Part shown: positions 36,166 to 46,440 of the stretch, piece after piece
Numbering within the stretch: position 1 is the first letter of the stretch
Layout: each line of letters begins with the position of its first letter
Source of the DNA: Welwitschia mirabilis
Lineage: Eukaryota > Gnetophyta > Gnetopsida > Welwitschiales
Direction of reading: 5' to 3'
NCBI GenBank assembly: GCA_051453625.1
Contig: JBOZIK010000001.1
Span: 5,481,794 to 5,545,793, forward strand
DNA: 64,000 bases
Position numbers and translations under genes: made by a program
The notes under the pieces: model-generated
The model's database searches: none
What the model saw: only the letters and a program-made list of their open reading frames with translations
Told to the model about the DNA's origin: nothing

Positions 36166-36480
36166 CTATAATCCATTAAATCTATAAATTTATTAATATC
36201 TAGTCCATGTCAGGCTTGATATAACTCATGAATTACCAAAATAATGCTCAACATGTATACTAGCTATCTGAATAATCAAGGAATGACCATTTCAATGTGG
36301 CATATGTGTAGGCTTTGTATGCTCTAGCCATGACTCAACTAAAGGGCCTGCCTCCTACTCTACTACCTCATCCTCAACCTCAGCCTATCTAGATCTATGC
36401 ACATGGGACCTACTCAATCAAAAATACAAAAATTATTATGCAAAAATAGAAAGACATATCAAAAATGTTGCTTGGATGTG

Positions 36481-37600
36481 CAATAGAGACCCCTGAAATC
36501 AATTAATAAAACTATGAAAAATATTGAAAATATGTCCTGCCCTTTCTTAAAAGTTGAAATGCATCTAGAATTTCATAAACATGTGAAGAAAAATAAAAAA
36601 CACATGAAAAATTCAAAAATGGTATTTTTAGTGAGTCTCATCTGAAGTAAAAAATTTGAAGTGCTCAAATAAAAATCTAATATAGTAAAGTTATAGAACA
36701 CATCGAACAAATCAATTTTACCTAAAGTACCACTACGTTTTAACCTACAATTTTGGAGAAAGTAAGTGTGAAAGGTGGAAATTTAAAAATACCTTGTAAA
36801 ATCCATAAATGTTTATAACTCAAAAAATGCACAATGAAAGTCAGATCCATAAGTTCTAAATCAAAGATCATGAAAAACTGCACATTAAAAAGATAAAAAA
36901 TGGGAGAAAAAAGTGAAAAATAGTATGAGAGAGAAACATACCTCATTTTTAAAAATTTAGTCAAATCTGATGAATCTAGATACAAAATCTAGTACGAAAT
37001 GTACCATAACACTGGAACAAGTTATAGTGATCATCTTATCTTAAAGGAACTAGTGAAAGTGATGAAGAAATAAGAAAAAATGAGGAAAAAGTGTTTATTC
37101 TAAAGTTTTGTTACATTATCATCTAGTCGCATTGTCTGGATTATAAAACTAGAATAACTCTTAGAAAAAAATTAGACTATCATTTGCACAGTGTCATTTG
37201 GATAACCAGGTGGATGACAAGACATGAAACATTTTTTAAAAATAAAAATAATATCCAGAAAACTTAGGCTCATGGGGAGTGTGATTTTAGTTTATTCACT
37301 AGAACATCACCTAGTTGAACCTAAGATCCTACTCTAACAAAGCCATTTTCATCTAAATGATGAAGTAAATAAGGGTCTATTTGAGGTATTATGAATATAG
37401 AGGTTATTGCACAACTCATTATGATTGGAAATCTTGTATTTTCCATATCTATATGATCAAGTCCTTAGGTTTAGAGTGTAGAAAAAAACTATTTAAAATC
37501 ATTTCTATTTTACTTAAATCTATTCTAAAAAGGTTAACATATTTTTTATTTCATTATTTATTGACACAAACAAAGTTGGAAAAACCTAGAAAATGATTCC
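36481..37600. other. B-derived spacer, then unassigned
   Basis: Motifs such as GTCTGGATTATAAAACTAG near 37,130 resemble the 5' leader of element B near 57,190 (CGTCTGGATAATAGTCTAGA), so this is probably still element B. The short ORFs at 36,740-36,985 (minus) and 37,381-37,596 (plus) match nothing I know. Confidence 0.4.
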
Positions 37601-39201
37601 ACTATTGAACCTTAGACTTTTTTTTATGATATCCTACTCTAGTTCCCTTGAAAAATGTTTGTTATGAGGTCAAGCATATACTTCCCATGTTTCTAGAAAT
37701 TAATATGATATTATAAAATGATACAAGTCTTAGATAATAATATACAATGTACTAGAATGTCCATGTTAATGATTTTTTACTACAATAGCATGTAGGATTC
37801 CTCAAATAATGTAATATTTCACACTGAGTAAATCTTCCACCCTTCCTTCTCTTACTAATACTATAAAATGTTCTCACTCTAAATTATGGCTGGTTGATTG
37901 AAAATCTATGAGGCCAGAGTAACCACTGGGACTTGGCAATTATTCACCAAAGATCTCTTAAAACTATTTGTTCTATATCAAATGAACTTTTTCCTTTAAT
38001 ATTCTATCTTAGAGTTATCATCATTTATTAAATATATTCCTATCTAATAGAATGTTGTTGAATCAAATAATAAAGACATTATTGAAAACTAAATGGGTTT
38101 TTAGAAAGAAAATTAAATACTTAATTTTAACAATAGGATTTCACATCTCCTCTTTAACAAGATTGGATAGATATAGAACTTAAAGAGAGATATCTTATTT
38201 CAAGATCTTCATCATGGAAGACAAAAACATAACTGAAAAGGTTGTTGTTTTCTACTCTAAGAAGAAATTATTGTAATAATGGAATACAGATAAATAGATA
38301 TCTCGGGTTGATTTTCAGCATGGAAATATGTCCTATATTCAATTATAAATAGGACATATTTCCATGATAATCATAATGAGCTTTGGAATTTATTATTTGA
38401 ATTTGGTAGAACTTGGAAGGAGTCATGTTGTAGTATATAAAGAATCATCAAAATACTTTCTTTTTTTCCATTAAAAAAGAAATTTTTTTGCTTTTACTTA
38501 ATAGAATATTCATATTTGTGTCCATTCCATAATAATAAGCAAAAAGAATCAATATTATGTAAAGAAAATATTATGTATGCCTTAAAGATAACTCAAAGAT
38601 TCATGCTTTTTAGCATGATATTTTAAGTCTCGCATGTCTATCATTTTATCATCAAGGCATCCTAAAAGGGAATTAGATTTCATGAAGTAGATATCTATCT
38701 TATTAGCACTTATTTTGATATATGGAATAAATATAGAATCTATGACAAAGAAAAATAGAGTATTGAAGTATTGATATCAATCATTCATCTAAGTTTAGGT
38801 TGAATCATCTGAATTCTACATAAAGGGATTTAAGTGGAATTCAAATTCTAGGAGAGTTCTAATTTTGTGTATTTTTTAAATTCCTTTATTGATTAGAGAT
38901 CTAATTAATCATTAGAAGATGAGTGAAATTCCTAAAAAGGGCTTTTTATAGTTCTAAAAAGTCTAGCAAGAATCAAGAACAGAAAGAGCTCTCCCTTTTT
39001 CCACCTTTGAAGAATGAGTGATTACCCTTCTCCAACCCTTCTTGCCTAACTAGAGTAGGTAGCTTATGCATTTCACTTATCGAATTAAGGTATATCAGCA
39101 GTTTGTGATTTAATCATCTCTTTGCTATATGTATCTTTACTACATGTAGAAGAAAGTAGGGTTAAGGAGTTTATTCCTCTACCTATACTGAGTAATTAAT
39201 A
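37601..39201. other. unassigned; possibly more plastid-derived DNA
   Basis: It lies directly left of a recognised plastid tract and carries a perfect hairpin of the kind found downstream of plastid genes, but no gene could be identified. The left limit of the plastid insertion is therefore unknown. Confidence 0.35.
38319..38366. repeat. perfect 18-bp inverted repeat (stem-loop)
   Basis: CATGGAAATATGTCCTAT, 12 bases, then its exact reverse complement. No mismatch in either arm. Confidence 0.95.
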
Positions 39202-39465
39202 GGACTCAAGAGGATTCGCCTAGCTATTGATGTAGGTCTTTCTGTTTCTAGAGTAGGATCCATGACTCAGATAAAAGTAATGGAATAAGTAGTAAAACAA
39301 TTAAAGTTAGAATTATCTCAAATTGTAGAATTAAAATCATTTGCATGATTTTCCTATGGCCTTGATAAAGGTACTCGATATAATCTTGCAAGAGGTCAAT
39401 GATTACATGAGATGCTTAAACAATATCAATCATCTTCTTTAGCTATAGAAGAATAAATAGCATGA
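39202..39465 (+). pseudogene. atpA: plastid atpA fragment (ATP synthase alpha)
   Basis: The plus strand reads DVGLSVSRVG, LKLELSQIVELKSFA, LDKGTRYNLARGQ and LKQYQSSSLAIEE. This is about 85 residues from the middle to C-terminal part of the CF1 alpha subunit. LARGQRL...LLKQ-type wording fits plastid atpA rather than mitochondrial atp1. Stops (for example TAA for CAA) and missing ends show a dead fragment. In plastid genomes atpA is far from the rRNA operon, yet here it lies about 110 bases from the start of 23S, so the tract was rearranged. Confidence 0.8.
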
Positions 39466-39576
39466 AATTCTTTAGACCTAGGATCTAGGATTTTTCATAA
39501 ACATTGATAGGATCTAGCATATTTCTTTAAGATAAGAGAACCTTAGTTCCACTAACCAAATAAATGAATGGTGAGG

Positions 39577-39640
39577 TTTGAATGAAAAAGTTTTTATGAT
39601 GGATAACTAGGTACCTAGAGAGGAGGAAGGGCATAGATCT
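39577..39640 (+). pseudogene. rrn23: plastid 23S rRNA, 5' end fragment
   Basis: GATAACTAGGTACCTAGAGA and GGAGGAAGGGCATAG follow the start of plant plastid 23S (GGATACCTAGGCACCCAGAG, then CGAGGAAGGGCGTAG). Only about 60 bases of the 5' end are clear; the next 180 bases are too divergent to place. Confidence 0.7.
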
Positions 39641-39823
39641 ACTTAAATAAATACAAGATTTACTTCAGTGATAGAGTATATTCATTAGAAAATATTTAAG
39701 CAGTGGTGTAGTATTAGATCCTAAAGATGAGTACTTTTCTAGTTAAAGAAAGCATTCTTTTTTGTATTTTATATAGGAATAGTTACTTTTCACAAAGACT
39801 TACATATCTTATGAGGTTAATAA

Positions 39824-39950
39824 CTATTGAAAGCATATAAGTAAAAAGCCCATCCCAAGGTGAGTACTCTCTAACTTACTTACCTCTAGGTGTCAACATA
39901 GCTAAAGGTAAGATTATTTATCCTTGCATGGGGTTGAGTAACCTACTTAG
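39824..39950 (+). pseudogene. rrn23: plastid 23S rRNA, 3' end fragment
   Basis: ATTGAAAGCATATAAGTAAA, AAGCCCATCCCAAGGTGAGT and ACTCTCTA match the plastid 23S 3' end (CTGAAAGCATCTAAGTA, AGCCCACC.CAAGATGAGT). About 2.5 kb of 23S is missing between this piece and the 5' fragment. Confidence 0.75.
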
Positions 39951-39955
39951 TAAGA

Positions 39956-40059
39956 TAAGATCATGATGAGACGAGATATTTATCATTATGATAGGTGTTA
40001 AAGTGGAGATGTAATGATGTATGTAGCTAAGGAATCCTAAAACACTGATAGATTTAAAC
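39956..40059 (+). pseudogene. rrn4.5: plastid 4.5S rRNA
   Basis: Full length (about 104 bases): TCATGATGAGACGAG, TTTATCATTATGATAGGTGT and GATGTAATGATGTATGTAGC correspond to plastid 4.5S with mostly C-to-T and G-to-A changes. It follows the 23S 3' end as in plastid genomes. Confidence 0.85.
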
Positions 40060-40282
40060 CTTATTCCTACATAACCAATCTGATCAATCTGATCAGTTAC
40101 TAGTCATTGGTTTTTATTGTGCAATTGTTTAATAATAAGAAACTAACCAACAAAAAGCTTTGCCCTATCTATCTCTTAGATAGAAGGGTTTTATACCTAA
40201 AAGGAAAATCATTCCTTCTAGAATTGGAGACTAACAGACAATGCCTTTCTCTTATGTCATCCTTATTATTATTTGGTTGGAG

Positions 40283-40428
40283 ATTCTGGTGTCCAAGTCA
40301 TAAAGGAATCACACTAACCTATCATTTTAAAGTTTTTAAATAAAATAAATCTTGAATTTGGTAATTAAACTTTACTATAGTGATGATACTATGGCAAACA
40401 ACCCATGGGAAAATAGCTTGATGCCATA
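40283..40428 (+). pseudogene. rrn5: plastid 5S rRNA with a 24-base insertion
   Basis: ATTCTGGTGTCCAAGTCATA, CTTGAATTTGGTAATTAAAC, AGTGATGATACTATGG and AATAGCTTGATGCCA follow plastid 5S from end to end. An AT-only insertion of about 24 bases interrupts it near 40,325-40,348. Confidence 0.85.
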
Positions 40429-40630
40429 ATAAATGAGAAAAAGCTTCATGTTTCTTATTCCAAGATTGTTTTCTTTCAAATCCCATATCTAGTGTACATT
40501 CTATCATTTCTAATCCATAAATTGAAATGAAATACCTAGTGAGAAACTTGCTTCTGTATCCTTTAAACTTGAAATGTCTAAGATAAGAAAAGCTTTTAGA
40601 AGGAACTCAGGGGAACAAATCTCTATAGAA

Positions 40631-40705
40631 AAGGCCTATAGCTTAGAGGATAAGAGCATATGACTACGAATCATAGTGTTAGGGGTTCATATTCCTCCTC
40701 ACCTA
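40631..40705 (+). pseudogene. trnR-ACG: plastid tRNA-Arg (ACG)
   Basis: GGCCTATAGCTTAGAGGATA and GACTACGAATCATAG follow plastid trnR-ACG. The anticodon ACG (40,666-40,668) is intact. The T-arm reads GGGGTTCATATTCC, so the invariant TTCGA has decayed, and the acceptor stem is weakened. It is unlikely to be functional. Confidence 0.85.
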
Positions 40706-40849
40706 GGACCCAAAAAAATGCAAAAGGGAAGGTCATTTACCCTTTTATTTAGGAATAGAAAGATTCCGATTGGGGTAGAAGATGCTAAACAAGTTATTAT
40801 GAAATAGTATGGGTCCTTACCCTTATTGTATAGGATATCCAACCCTTGT

Positions 40850-40921
40850 TCCCCAATAGCTCAGTGGTAGAGAATTCAACTAATAACTAATTCATCATAG
40901 GTTCAAATCCTACTTAGGGAG
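40850..40921 (+). pseudogene. trnN-GUU: plastid tRNA-Asn (GUU origin)
   Basis: It is 72 bases long, the same as plastid trnN-GUU: TCCCCAATAGCTCAGTGGTA at the start and GGTTCAAATCCTACTTAGGG near the end. The anticodon position reads AAT instead of GTT and the anticodon stem has lost pairing. Confidence 0.85.
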
Positions 40922-42035
40922 CCCTTTTTCTTTAAAGGCTTTGAGCATCAAGCCTAGGAAAAAAAGGTTAGATGCTAACCAATCCAAAACAAATATGATT
41001 ACCTTTCCATAAGTGATGAAATGCTATTTTTATTTTTATTCTATATCTTTTTAGCAGAGATCAAAGCCCTCTGTTTCTATTGTTTAGTAGCTCAAAACTT
41101 TTTGGAATGGGATCCTCAAAAACCTAAAGAAAAAAGAAAAACTTTATTCTAATGGCTTTGAGCTATATACCCCTATTTTACTCTAGTTGTTTGTGTGTTA
41201 TGTCTATTTTTGGATTAATGTTTTATCAAAAAATGAACTTTTCTTATTTAGAATTAAAAATATTCCAATGGTTTTTGCTACTGTAACCTTCCTAACCAAA
41301 AATCCCTTTAGTTAAACTATTTCTAAGGAGGTAGGAATGGTTTAGAACTAAGATAAAAATCAAGATGTTCTTTTTTTTCAATATTTAAAATTCTCATTAA
41401 AAATGATATAACATGAAAAAACAGTAAGGAAACTACTAAATGATTAAGGTCCTATGAGATAATGAGAAAATGTGTAAATGAATTTGAAATATTTTCAAAA
41501 ATCAAAGAAACATGGAGTGAAAATGAATACAAGGAATAAGAAGATGATTGTTTACTTATCCTAAGTACTAGTTTAGTAAACTCTCAAGGAAGATATCATA
41601 AAGTCATCTAAGTAAATATGCAAAAAGGCAGTGATTATGGTGATATTCAAAGCTTCAAGTACATAGAAGAATAAATGTTAAAATCAAAAGTTACTTAGAA
41701 ATGAACTCACCTACTCTCATCTCACAAACACACCTAAATCTTTAAAAGTAAAATGACCAAGTGGAAATACTAAAAGTCTAGAAAATAAGCAATACTTATG
41801 ATGACATCAAGAACACCACTAATATTATAGCCTTAAAGTTTATTTCCTTTTCTATGATGAGGGGAGTGCAACCACTATTAGAGGAGTAGGGACCCATAAA
41901 GCATGGCCTCCCCAGTGGAATTTTTAAAGCTACCAATACTACCAAAGATTCCTTTTAAAAAAATTTACCCTAGTATGGTAGAACATCATAGTGACCATGT
42001 ATTTTTATTTGAAGCATAGGATATAATAGATCATT
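40922..42035. other. unassigned, between plastid tract and element B
   Basis: No gene recognised. The plastid tract may continue for some way, and element B spacer must resume before 42,036, but I cannot place the boundary. Confidence 0.35.
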
Positions 42036-42679
42036 ATTATTCTCTCTCTCCCCCCCCTCCCCTCCCTCGCTTTTTTTAATTAAAAATTTTCCACATAATT
42101 ACACACCCAAAGAGATAAAGGTGAATAAGTAAGGTAGAAGATAGAAAAGAATACTTTCAAATAACCCAAGACCTTAACACTATTGAAAAAAGAACAAGAG
42201 ACTAAGGCATGTTCCTTTAAATGAAGTATATAAACATGGGAATGTTTGTAAATTAGGTACATCCAATCTTATCACTATAAATGTCTAAGTATGAATACGA
42301 ATTATGAAACTTTATAAAGTGATACATAAGTCAAGTTTGAAAGATGAACAAGTAACATCATAATGTTAATTAAATGAGTAGGCTAAGAAATAACTTAGAC
42401 AATGATAAGGAGGAAATTCTCCTCATCAATAAAAAACTCCAAAATAAGCACTTCTATCATGTTCATGATTGCATCTAAAGATCCTTCATATAATTTCAAC
42501 CATTGTCATTAATCTTCTAAATCTCTCTAGTTTTTAAGTCTAAAATCTCAATTGAGACATTAAAATGCACTTTTTATACAAGGTAAGGACCTAACCATTT
42601 AGATGTCATCTTGTTATTTAAAATGTGAACTTTAGTGTTGTATAACAAAACAAGTAGACAGGGTTCAAATTTTTTATGA
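42036..42679 (-). repeat. tandem segment, copy 1 (CT tract plus 594 bp)
   Basis: Begins with a short CT/C-rich tract (42,036-42,069) and continues with sequence repeated at 42,885-43,489, for example GATAGAAAAGAATACTTTCA in both. It belongs to the integrase C-terminal end of element B. Confidence 0.8.
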
Positions 42680-42779
42680 NNNNNNNNNNNNNNNNNNNNN
42701 NNNNNNNNNNNNNNNNNNNNNNNNNNNNNNNNNNNNNNNNNNNNNNNNNNNNNNNNNNNNNNNNNNNNNNNNNNNNNNN
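42680..42779. other. assembly gap (100 N)
   Basis: Placeholder-length gap directly before a CT microsatellite, a common place for assembly failure. Confidence 1.
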
Positions 42780-42841
<62 letters not shown>

Positions 42842-42849
42842 TCTCTCTC

Positions 42850-42881
<32 letters not shown>
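42780..42881 (+). repeat. CT microsatellite
   Basis: About 100 bases of (CT)n with a few TTTCT and TGTCT interruptions. It is truncated by the gap on its left. Confidence 0.98.
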
Positions 42882-42884
<3 letters not shown>

Positions 42885-42888
<4 letters not shown>

Positions 42889-43489
42889 CTAAAAAATGTT
42901 TACATGATTACACACTCAAAATGATGAAGGTAAAGAAGTGAGATAAAGGATAGAAAAGAATACTTTCAAATAACCCAAGACCTTAATACCATTGAAAAAG
43001 GCATAAGAAACCAAGGTGTCTTCCTTCAATGAAGTCCATAGACATGGAAATGTCTTAAGATTGGGTGAATCCAATCTTACTATCATAAATACCCAAGTAT
43101 ATAACTAGTCATGAAACTCCATAAAGTAATGCATAAGTTAAGTTTAAAAGATATTCAGGTAACATCATAACATCAACCAAAGAAGTAGACTAAGAAAGAA
43201 CTTAGACAATGATAGGGAGTAAGTCCTCCTCATCGAGGGGAACCTTCAAAACAAGAACTTCTATCATCTTTATAGTTATGTCTAAAGATCTTTTATGTAA
43301 TTTTATCCATTACCCATTAACCTTATGAATTTCTCAAGTCTCTAAGTCTAAAATCTCAACTAAGCCATTAAGACACACTTTTTGTACAAGGTGAGAACCT
43401 AATTATTTTGAGGTTAACTTATTATCCAAAAGATGAACTCTAGTGTTGTATAATAAGACAAGTTAACTAGATTCAAATTTTTTATGAAA
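42885..43489 (-). repeat. tandem segment, copy 2
   Basis: About 605 bp, roughly 80% identical by eye to 42,086-42,679. Both copies are preceded by a CT tract. Confidence 0.8.
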
Positions 43490-44759
43490 TATCTTTTTAT
43501 CATGTTTGAAATTTGCTTAGGCTTTATGGATTAATTGATGATGTATGGCATGAGTTCTTTTTTATTAAAATGTTGTAATTGGTCTAATATATATTTAAAA
43601 TTTTTATGAAAATCCACAAGCTTAAGTTGATGGGATACACAATAAGAATTATAATATACATCAATAGGTAATACACAAACTTTATTGTACATAAGTTTGT
43701 AAGGTGAAAAACCAAAAGAAGTATGTCAAGTAGTATGATAAGCCCAAAGTAAATATTTAAGTTTATAAGTAAAGATAATTTTTTATAATATTTTCTTTAT
43801 TCTTCTCTATTAGCATTTTTAGCTTGTTCATTAGTTTAAGGATGATAAGCACAATCTATTCTATGTTATATACCAATGGATAAATGAAGTTTCTTAAAAA
43901 TCTGATTAATGAAATGAGTACTCTGATCAATAACGATAACTCTAGGAAAACTAAATCTATAAAAGATATGAATTTTAAGAAAATTATAAATAGTTTAGGC
44001 ATTATGCAAAGAAGTGGGTTTAGCTTTAATCCATTTAGTCACATAATCCATAGCCACTAAAATGTAATACTTATCAAAAAAAGATGGATGAATAGGATCT
44101 TTGCAATCAATACCCCAATAATCAAAATGCTCATACTCAAGAATAAGTCTACGGGGCATTTCCTATGAACAAACAAGACTACCATAACATTGACAAGAAT
44201 TACATCTTCTAGCAAAATCAAAGGAATCATGAAAAATAGAAGATCAATAAAAACTAGAATGAAGGATTTTTCATCACTTTTTTATATCCACTAAAGTATC
44301 CTTCATAAATACCACAATGACAAAGATGAAAGATTTTAGGCATTTCCTAATTAGGCATATATTTTTTCATAATTTATTCTTTACACCTATGATACAAATG
44401 TGGTTTTATCCACTCATTGTCACCAAATCTATAGAGAAAATATTTGTGTTAATTATAAGTCTAATGTTGTGGTGTTTTCATGGTCATAAGATAATTAACA
44501 ATGTTTACATACCAAGAAGGAGGATAAGAAGAAGATACAGTAAAAAGCTAATCATCAAGAAAGGAACATCAATGATAGAATCATCTAAAAGAGAAGAAAA
44601 ATAAGATAAATGATCGACAACAAAATTATGCTTCCTTGCTTTATCTATGATGGTCAAGTTAAATTATTACATAAGGTGAATCCATTTAATCAAATAAGAA
44701 CTAAAACCTTTCTTGATTATGAGGTAACAAATGGCATCATGCTTAGTGTAAACATTGGT
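43490..44759 (-). pseudogene. RNase H end and integrase of element B
   Basis: Minus strand, right to left: NVYTKHDAICYL (RNase H end), LTIIDKARKHNFVVDHLSY, SWYVNIVNYLMTMKTPQH (linker), the H2C2 finger CHCGIYEGYFSGYKKVM with CNSCQCYGSLV, YWGIDCKDPIHPSF (core start), DYVTKWIKAKP (first catalytic Asp region) and STHFINQIFKKLH (second Asp region, D.STHF). The catalytic Glu region continues near 43,820 as NEQAKNANRE. Stops are frequent. The right edge is cut by the 8.1-kb insertion. Confidence 0.85.
44751..44759 (+). repeat. target duplication of the 8.1-kb insertion, left copy
   Basis: AACATTGGT on the plus strand (ACCAATGTT on the minus) corresponds to AACAATTAGT at 52,875-52,884, allowing one extra base and one G/A change. 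It falls inside the RNase H codons of element B. Confidence 0.6.
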
Positions 44760-44789
44760 GTTACGGTGTTTTTTTACAACATTATATTG

Positions 44790-45480
44790 ATTTTGATTTT
44801 CTAATTTTGTTTAGCACCTCTTTTTGGTATTTTAGGTCTTAACCTTTTGTCTATAACAAGGTCTAAATACAAGGCAATATTTATTTAAAAAGTATAACTT
44901 ATTTTTCTACCTATAGAATCATTAAAAAAAAAAATTGTACACATGTAATTAAGTTTTAATCTAAGAATTCTTACGAATTAACAATAATAAGTAATATCCT
45001 AGCAGTTCTCAGAAATGATATATAAATGATCAATCAAAATATTTAGCCGAAAAATAAGATGCTAACTATCCAAATGAATTCCCTGTTTAATGAAAGTACA
45101 AAGAATATAAAATCTAATGGTTGAATTTAATTGAAACACATTTTGACTAAAAGCTTTTAAATAAGACAAATTAATAAATAAGATTTCTAATTCCCCCATT
45201 TTTTTTTTAGAAATTGGATTGTATCTAAACATTTTTTTTAGAAAATTGATGGAAATAGATTGATTCAAACAAAAAATTATTTGTAGAAAAAAAAGGATAG
45301 CTTAGGAAAAAAAAAACAAATTTTATATTTGACGATGCATGAGATTTTTTTTTTTTTTTTTTGAAATAAAAGAAAGGAGTGATATAAAACCCTCTCAGAT
45401 AAGTATTTGAATGGCTCTTAAAACAAAAGCAATACAGATGACATAAATTAATAGTTTTTTTTTAAAAAAAAGGTTATAAA
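44790..45480. other. AT-rich left arm of the insertion
   Basis: Long A and T runs (for example at 44,926-44,936 and 45,344-45,361). No coding signal; the minus ORF at 45,062-45,268 looks like chance. Confidence 0.4.
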
Positions 45481-45489
45481 CTTGGATGA

Positions 45490-46440
45490 TATTATTGCAA
45501 TTTCGTGTTTTTTTTAATTGTGGCGTCCTTCCCTGCTAATGGCGTTCTAGCATCGATGGCATATTTTTTTTTTTTTTTTTGTCGTCTTCTAGTCGTTGCT
45601 TCTCAGTGCCTGGTTTCAAGCTCCCGATGCTTTCCTCGGATGTTTCCCTTCTCACATGTTTTTTCTCTGTGTTTTTATTCTTTGCTTTCCCTGTTTCTAC
45701 CGCATTGTGCTTTTGTGTCCGTTGGTGTTTCTCTTTGGTGCTGTCACTTTGTGTCTGTTCCTTTTGGCGTCCCTTTTGATCTTTTGCTTCTGATCGCTTC
45801 TCTTTGCCTACGTTTGGCCTCTCACTTTGCTGTCTCTCCTCGTTGTGTGCCTTCAAACATGTGTTCGCTGCGTCTATTTCTTGATGATAGCCCATTGTCT
45901 TTCTGGCTTTACAGATGTTCTATTCACTATGATTTCCCTGTTATTTGATCTAACTATAAATCTTCCTCTATTATTGTGTTTAATCTATTTTTACTGTTTA
46001 TGATCTCTCCTTGGGTATCCTTCAGATTTTGCCTGTCGTGCCTCTATGTCACTACCGCCTGTTACTAATGCCGTTCCCTTCGATTTTTTGTCTGCCATTC
46101 TGGCGTTCACTGTTATTTTTGCTGCCTCTGTCTTTTTGGCATTATTTGATGCCATTCTCGCTGTCAGATCACTTCCTCTTACTATCTATTTATGATTTTG
46201 GCGTTGTCGCTGGTTTCTTATGCCTAGTATTTTGATGTGTCTTTCCTCCTTTTTATTGCACCTCTTTCCATGATCTCCTCCTTCTCTTTTTACTCGGTGC
46301 CTTAGCGTTCTTCTTTGGTTGCATGTACTCGCTGTTTCCTGAATGTTTGATAATCTCCCCCATTCTTGTTTACTGCTCAATCCCTTAAACATTGCCAGCA
46401 ATGGACTTACTAAAGTGGCGCATGGAAATACTCAGTAATT
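45490..46440. other. T-rich, higher-GC segment of unknown nature
   Basis: Clearly different base use from its surroundings, with many GC-containing codons and long open frames on both strands (plus 45,505-45,948; minus 45,536-45,895). The minus frame is extremely charged (KNKNTEKKHVRRETSEES), which may simply reflect an A-rich strand. I recognise no protein. It may be part of a captured gene or of a LINE ORF1. Confidence 0.4.

Larger units (their letters stand above)
34561..36480 (-). pseudogene. env-position ORF of element B
   Basis: Between integrase and the 3' LTR the minus strand carries a long decayed coding tract with two gaps. Readable pieces include FCDTMHIKRLPDAHG, NITQLTPAYSMLHREMIYNI, MKAHLQILVAF and PTFIWRRLRSIVEV. 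The last set resembles the domain often labelled 'putative plant transposon protein' in Athila-type third ORFs. I see no membrane-fusion features, so env-like refers to position only. An alternative is an unrelated captured gene. Confidence 0.5.

Noticed and set aside
35574-36179. Two ORFs of about 200 codons
   Set aside because: They consist almost wholly of N and exist only because a gap has no stops.
39202-39465. Mitochondrial atp1 as the source of the ATPase fragment
   Set aside because: Wording after the SVSRVG box (LSQIVELKSFA, LARGQ) fits plastid atpA better, and plastid rRNA genes follow.
40631-40921. Functional nuclear tRNA genes
   Set aside because: Both align to plastid tRNAs and have lost TTCGA or the anticodon; stem pairing is damaged.
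42676-42924. 82-codon ORF with a leucine-serine repeat
   Set aside because: It is the translation of the CT microsatellite and N-gap.
45505-45948. 147-codon plus-strand ORF in the T-rich segment
   Set aside because: Open frames exist in several phases and on both strands over the same bases; the product is F/S/L/C-rich as expected from a T-rich strand. No domain seen.
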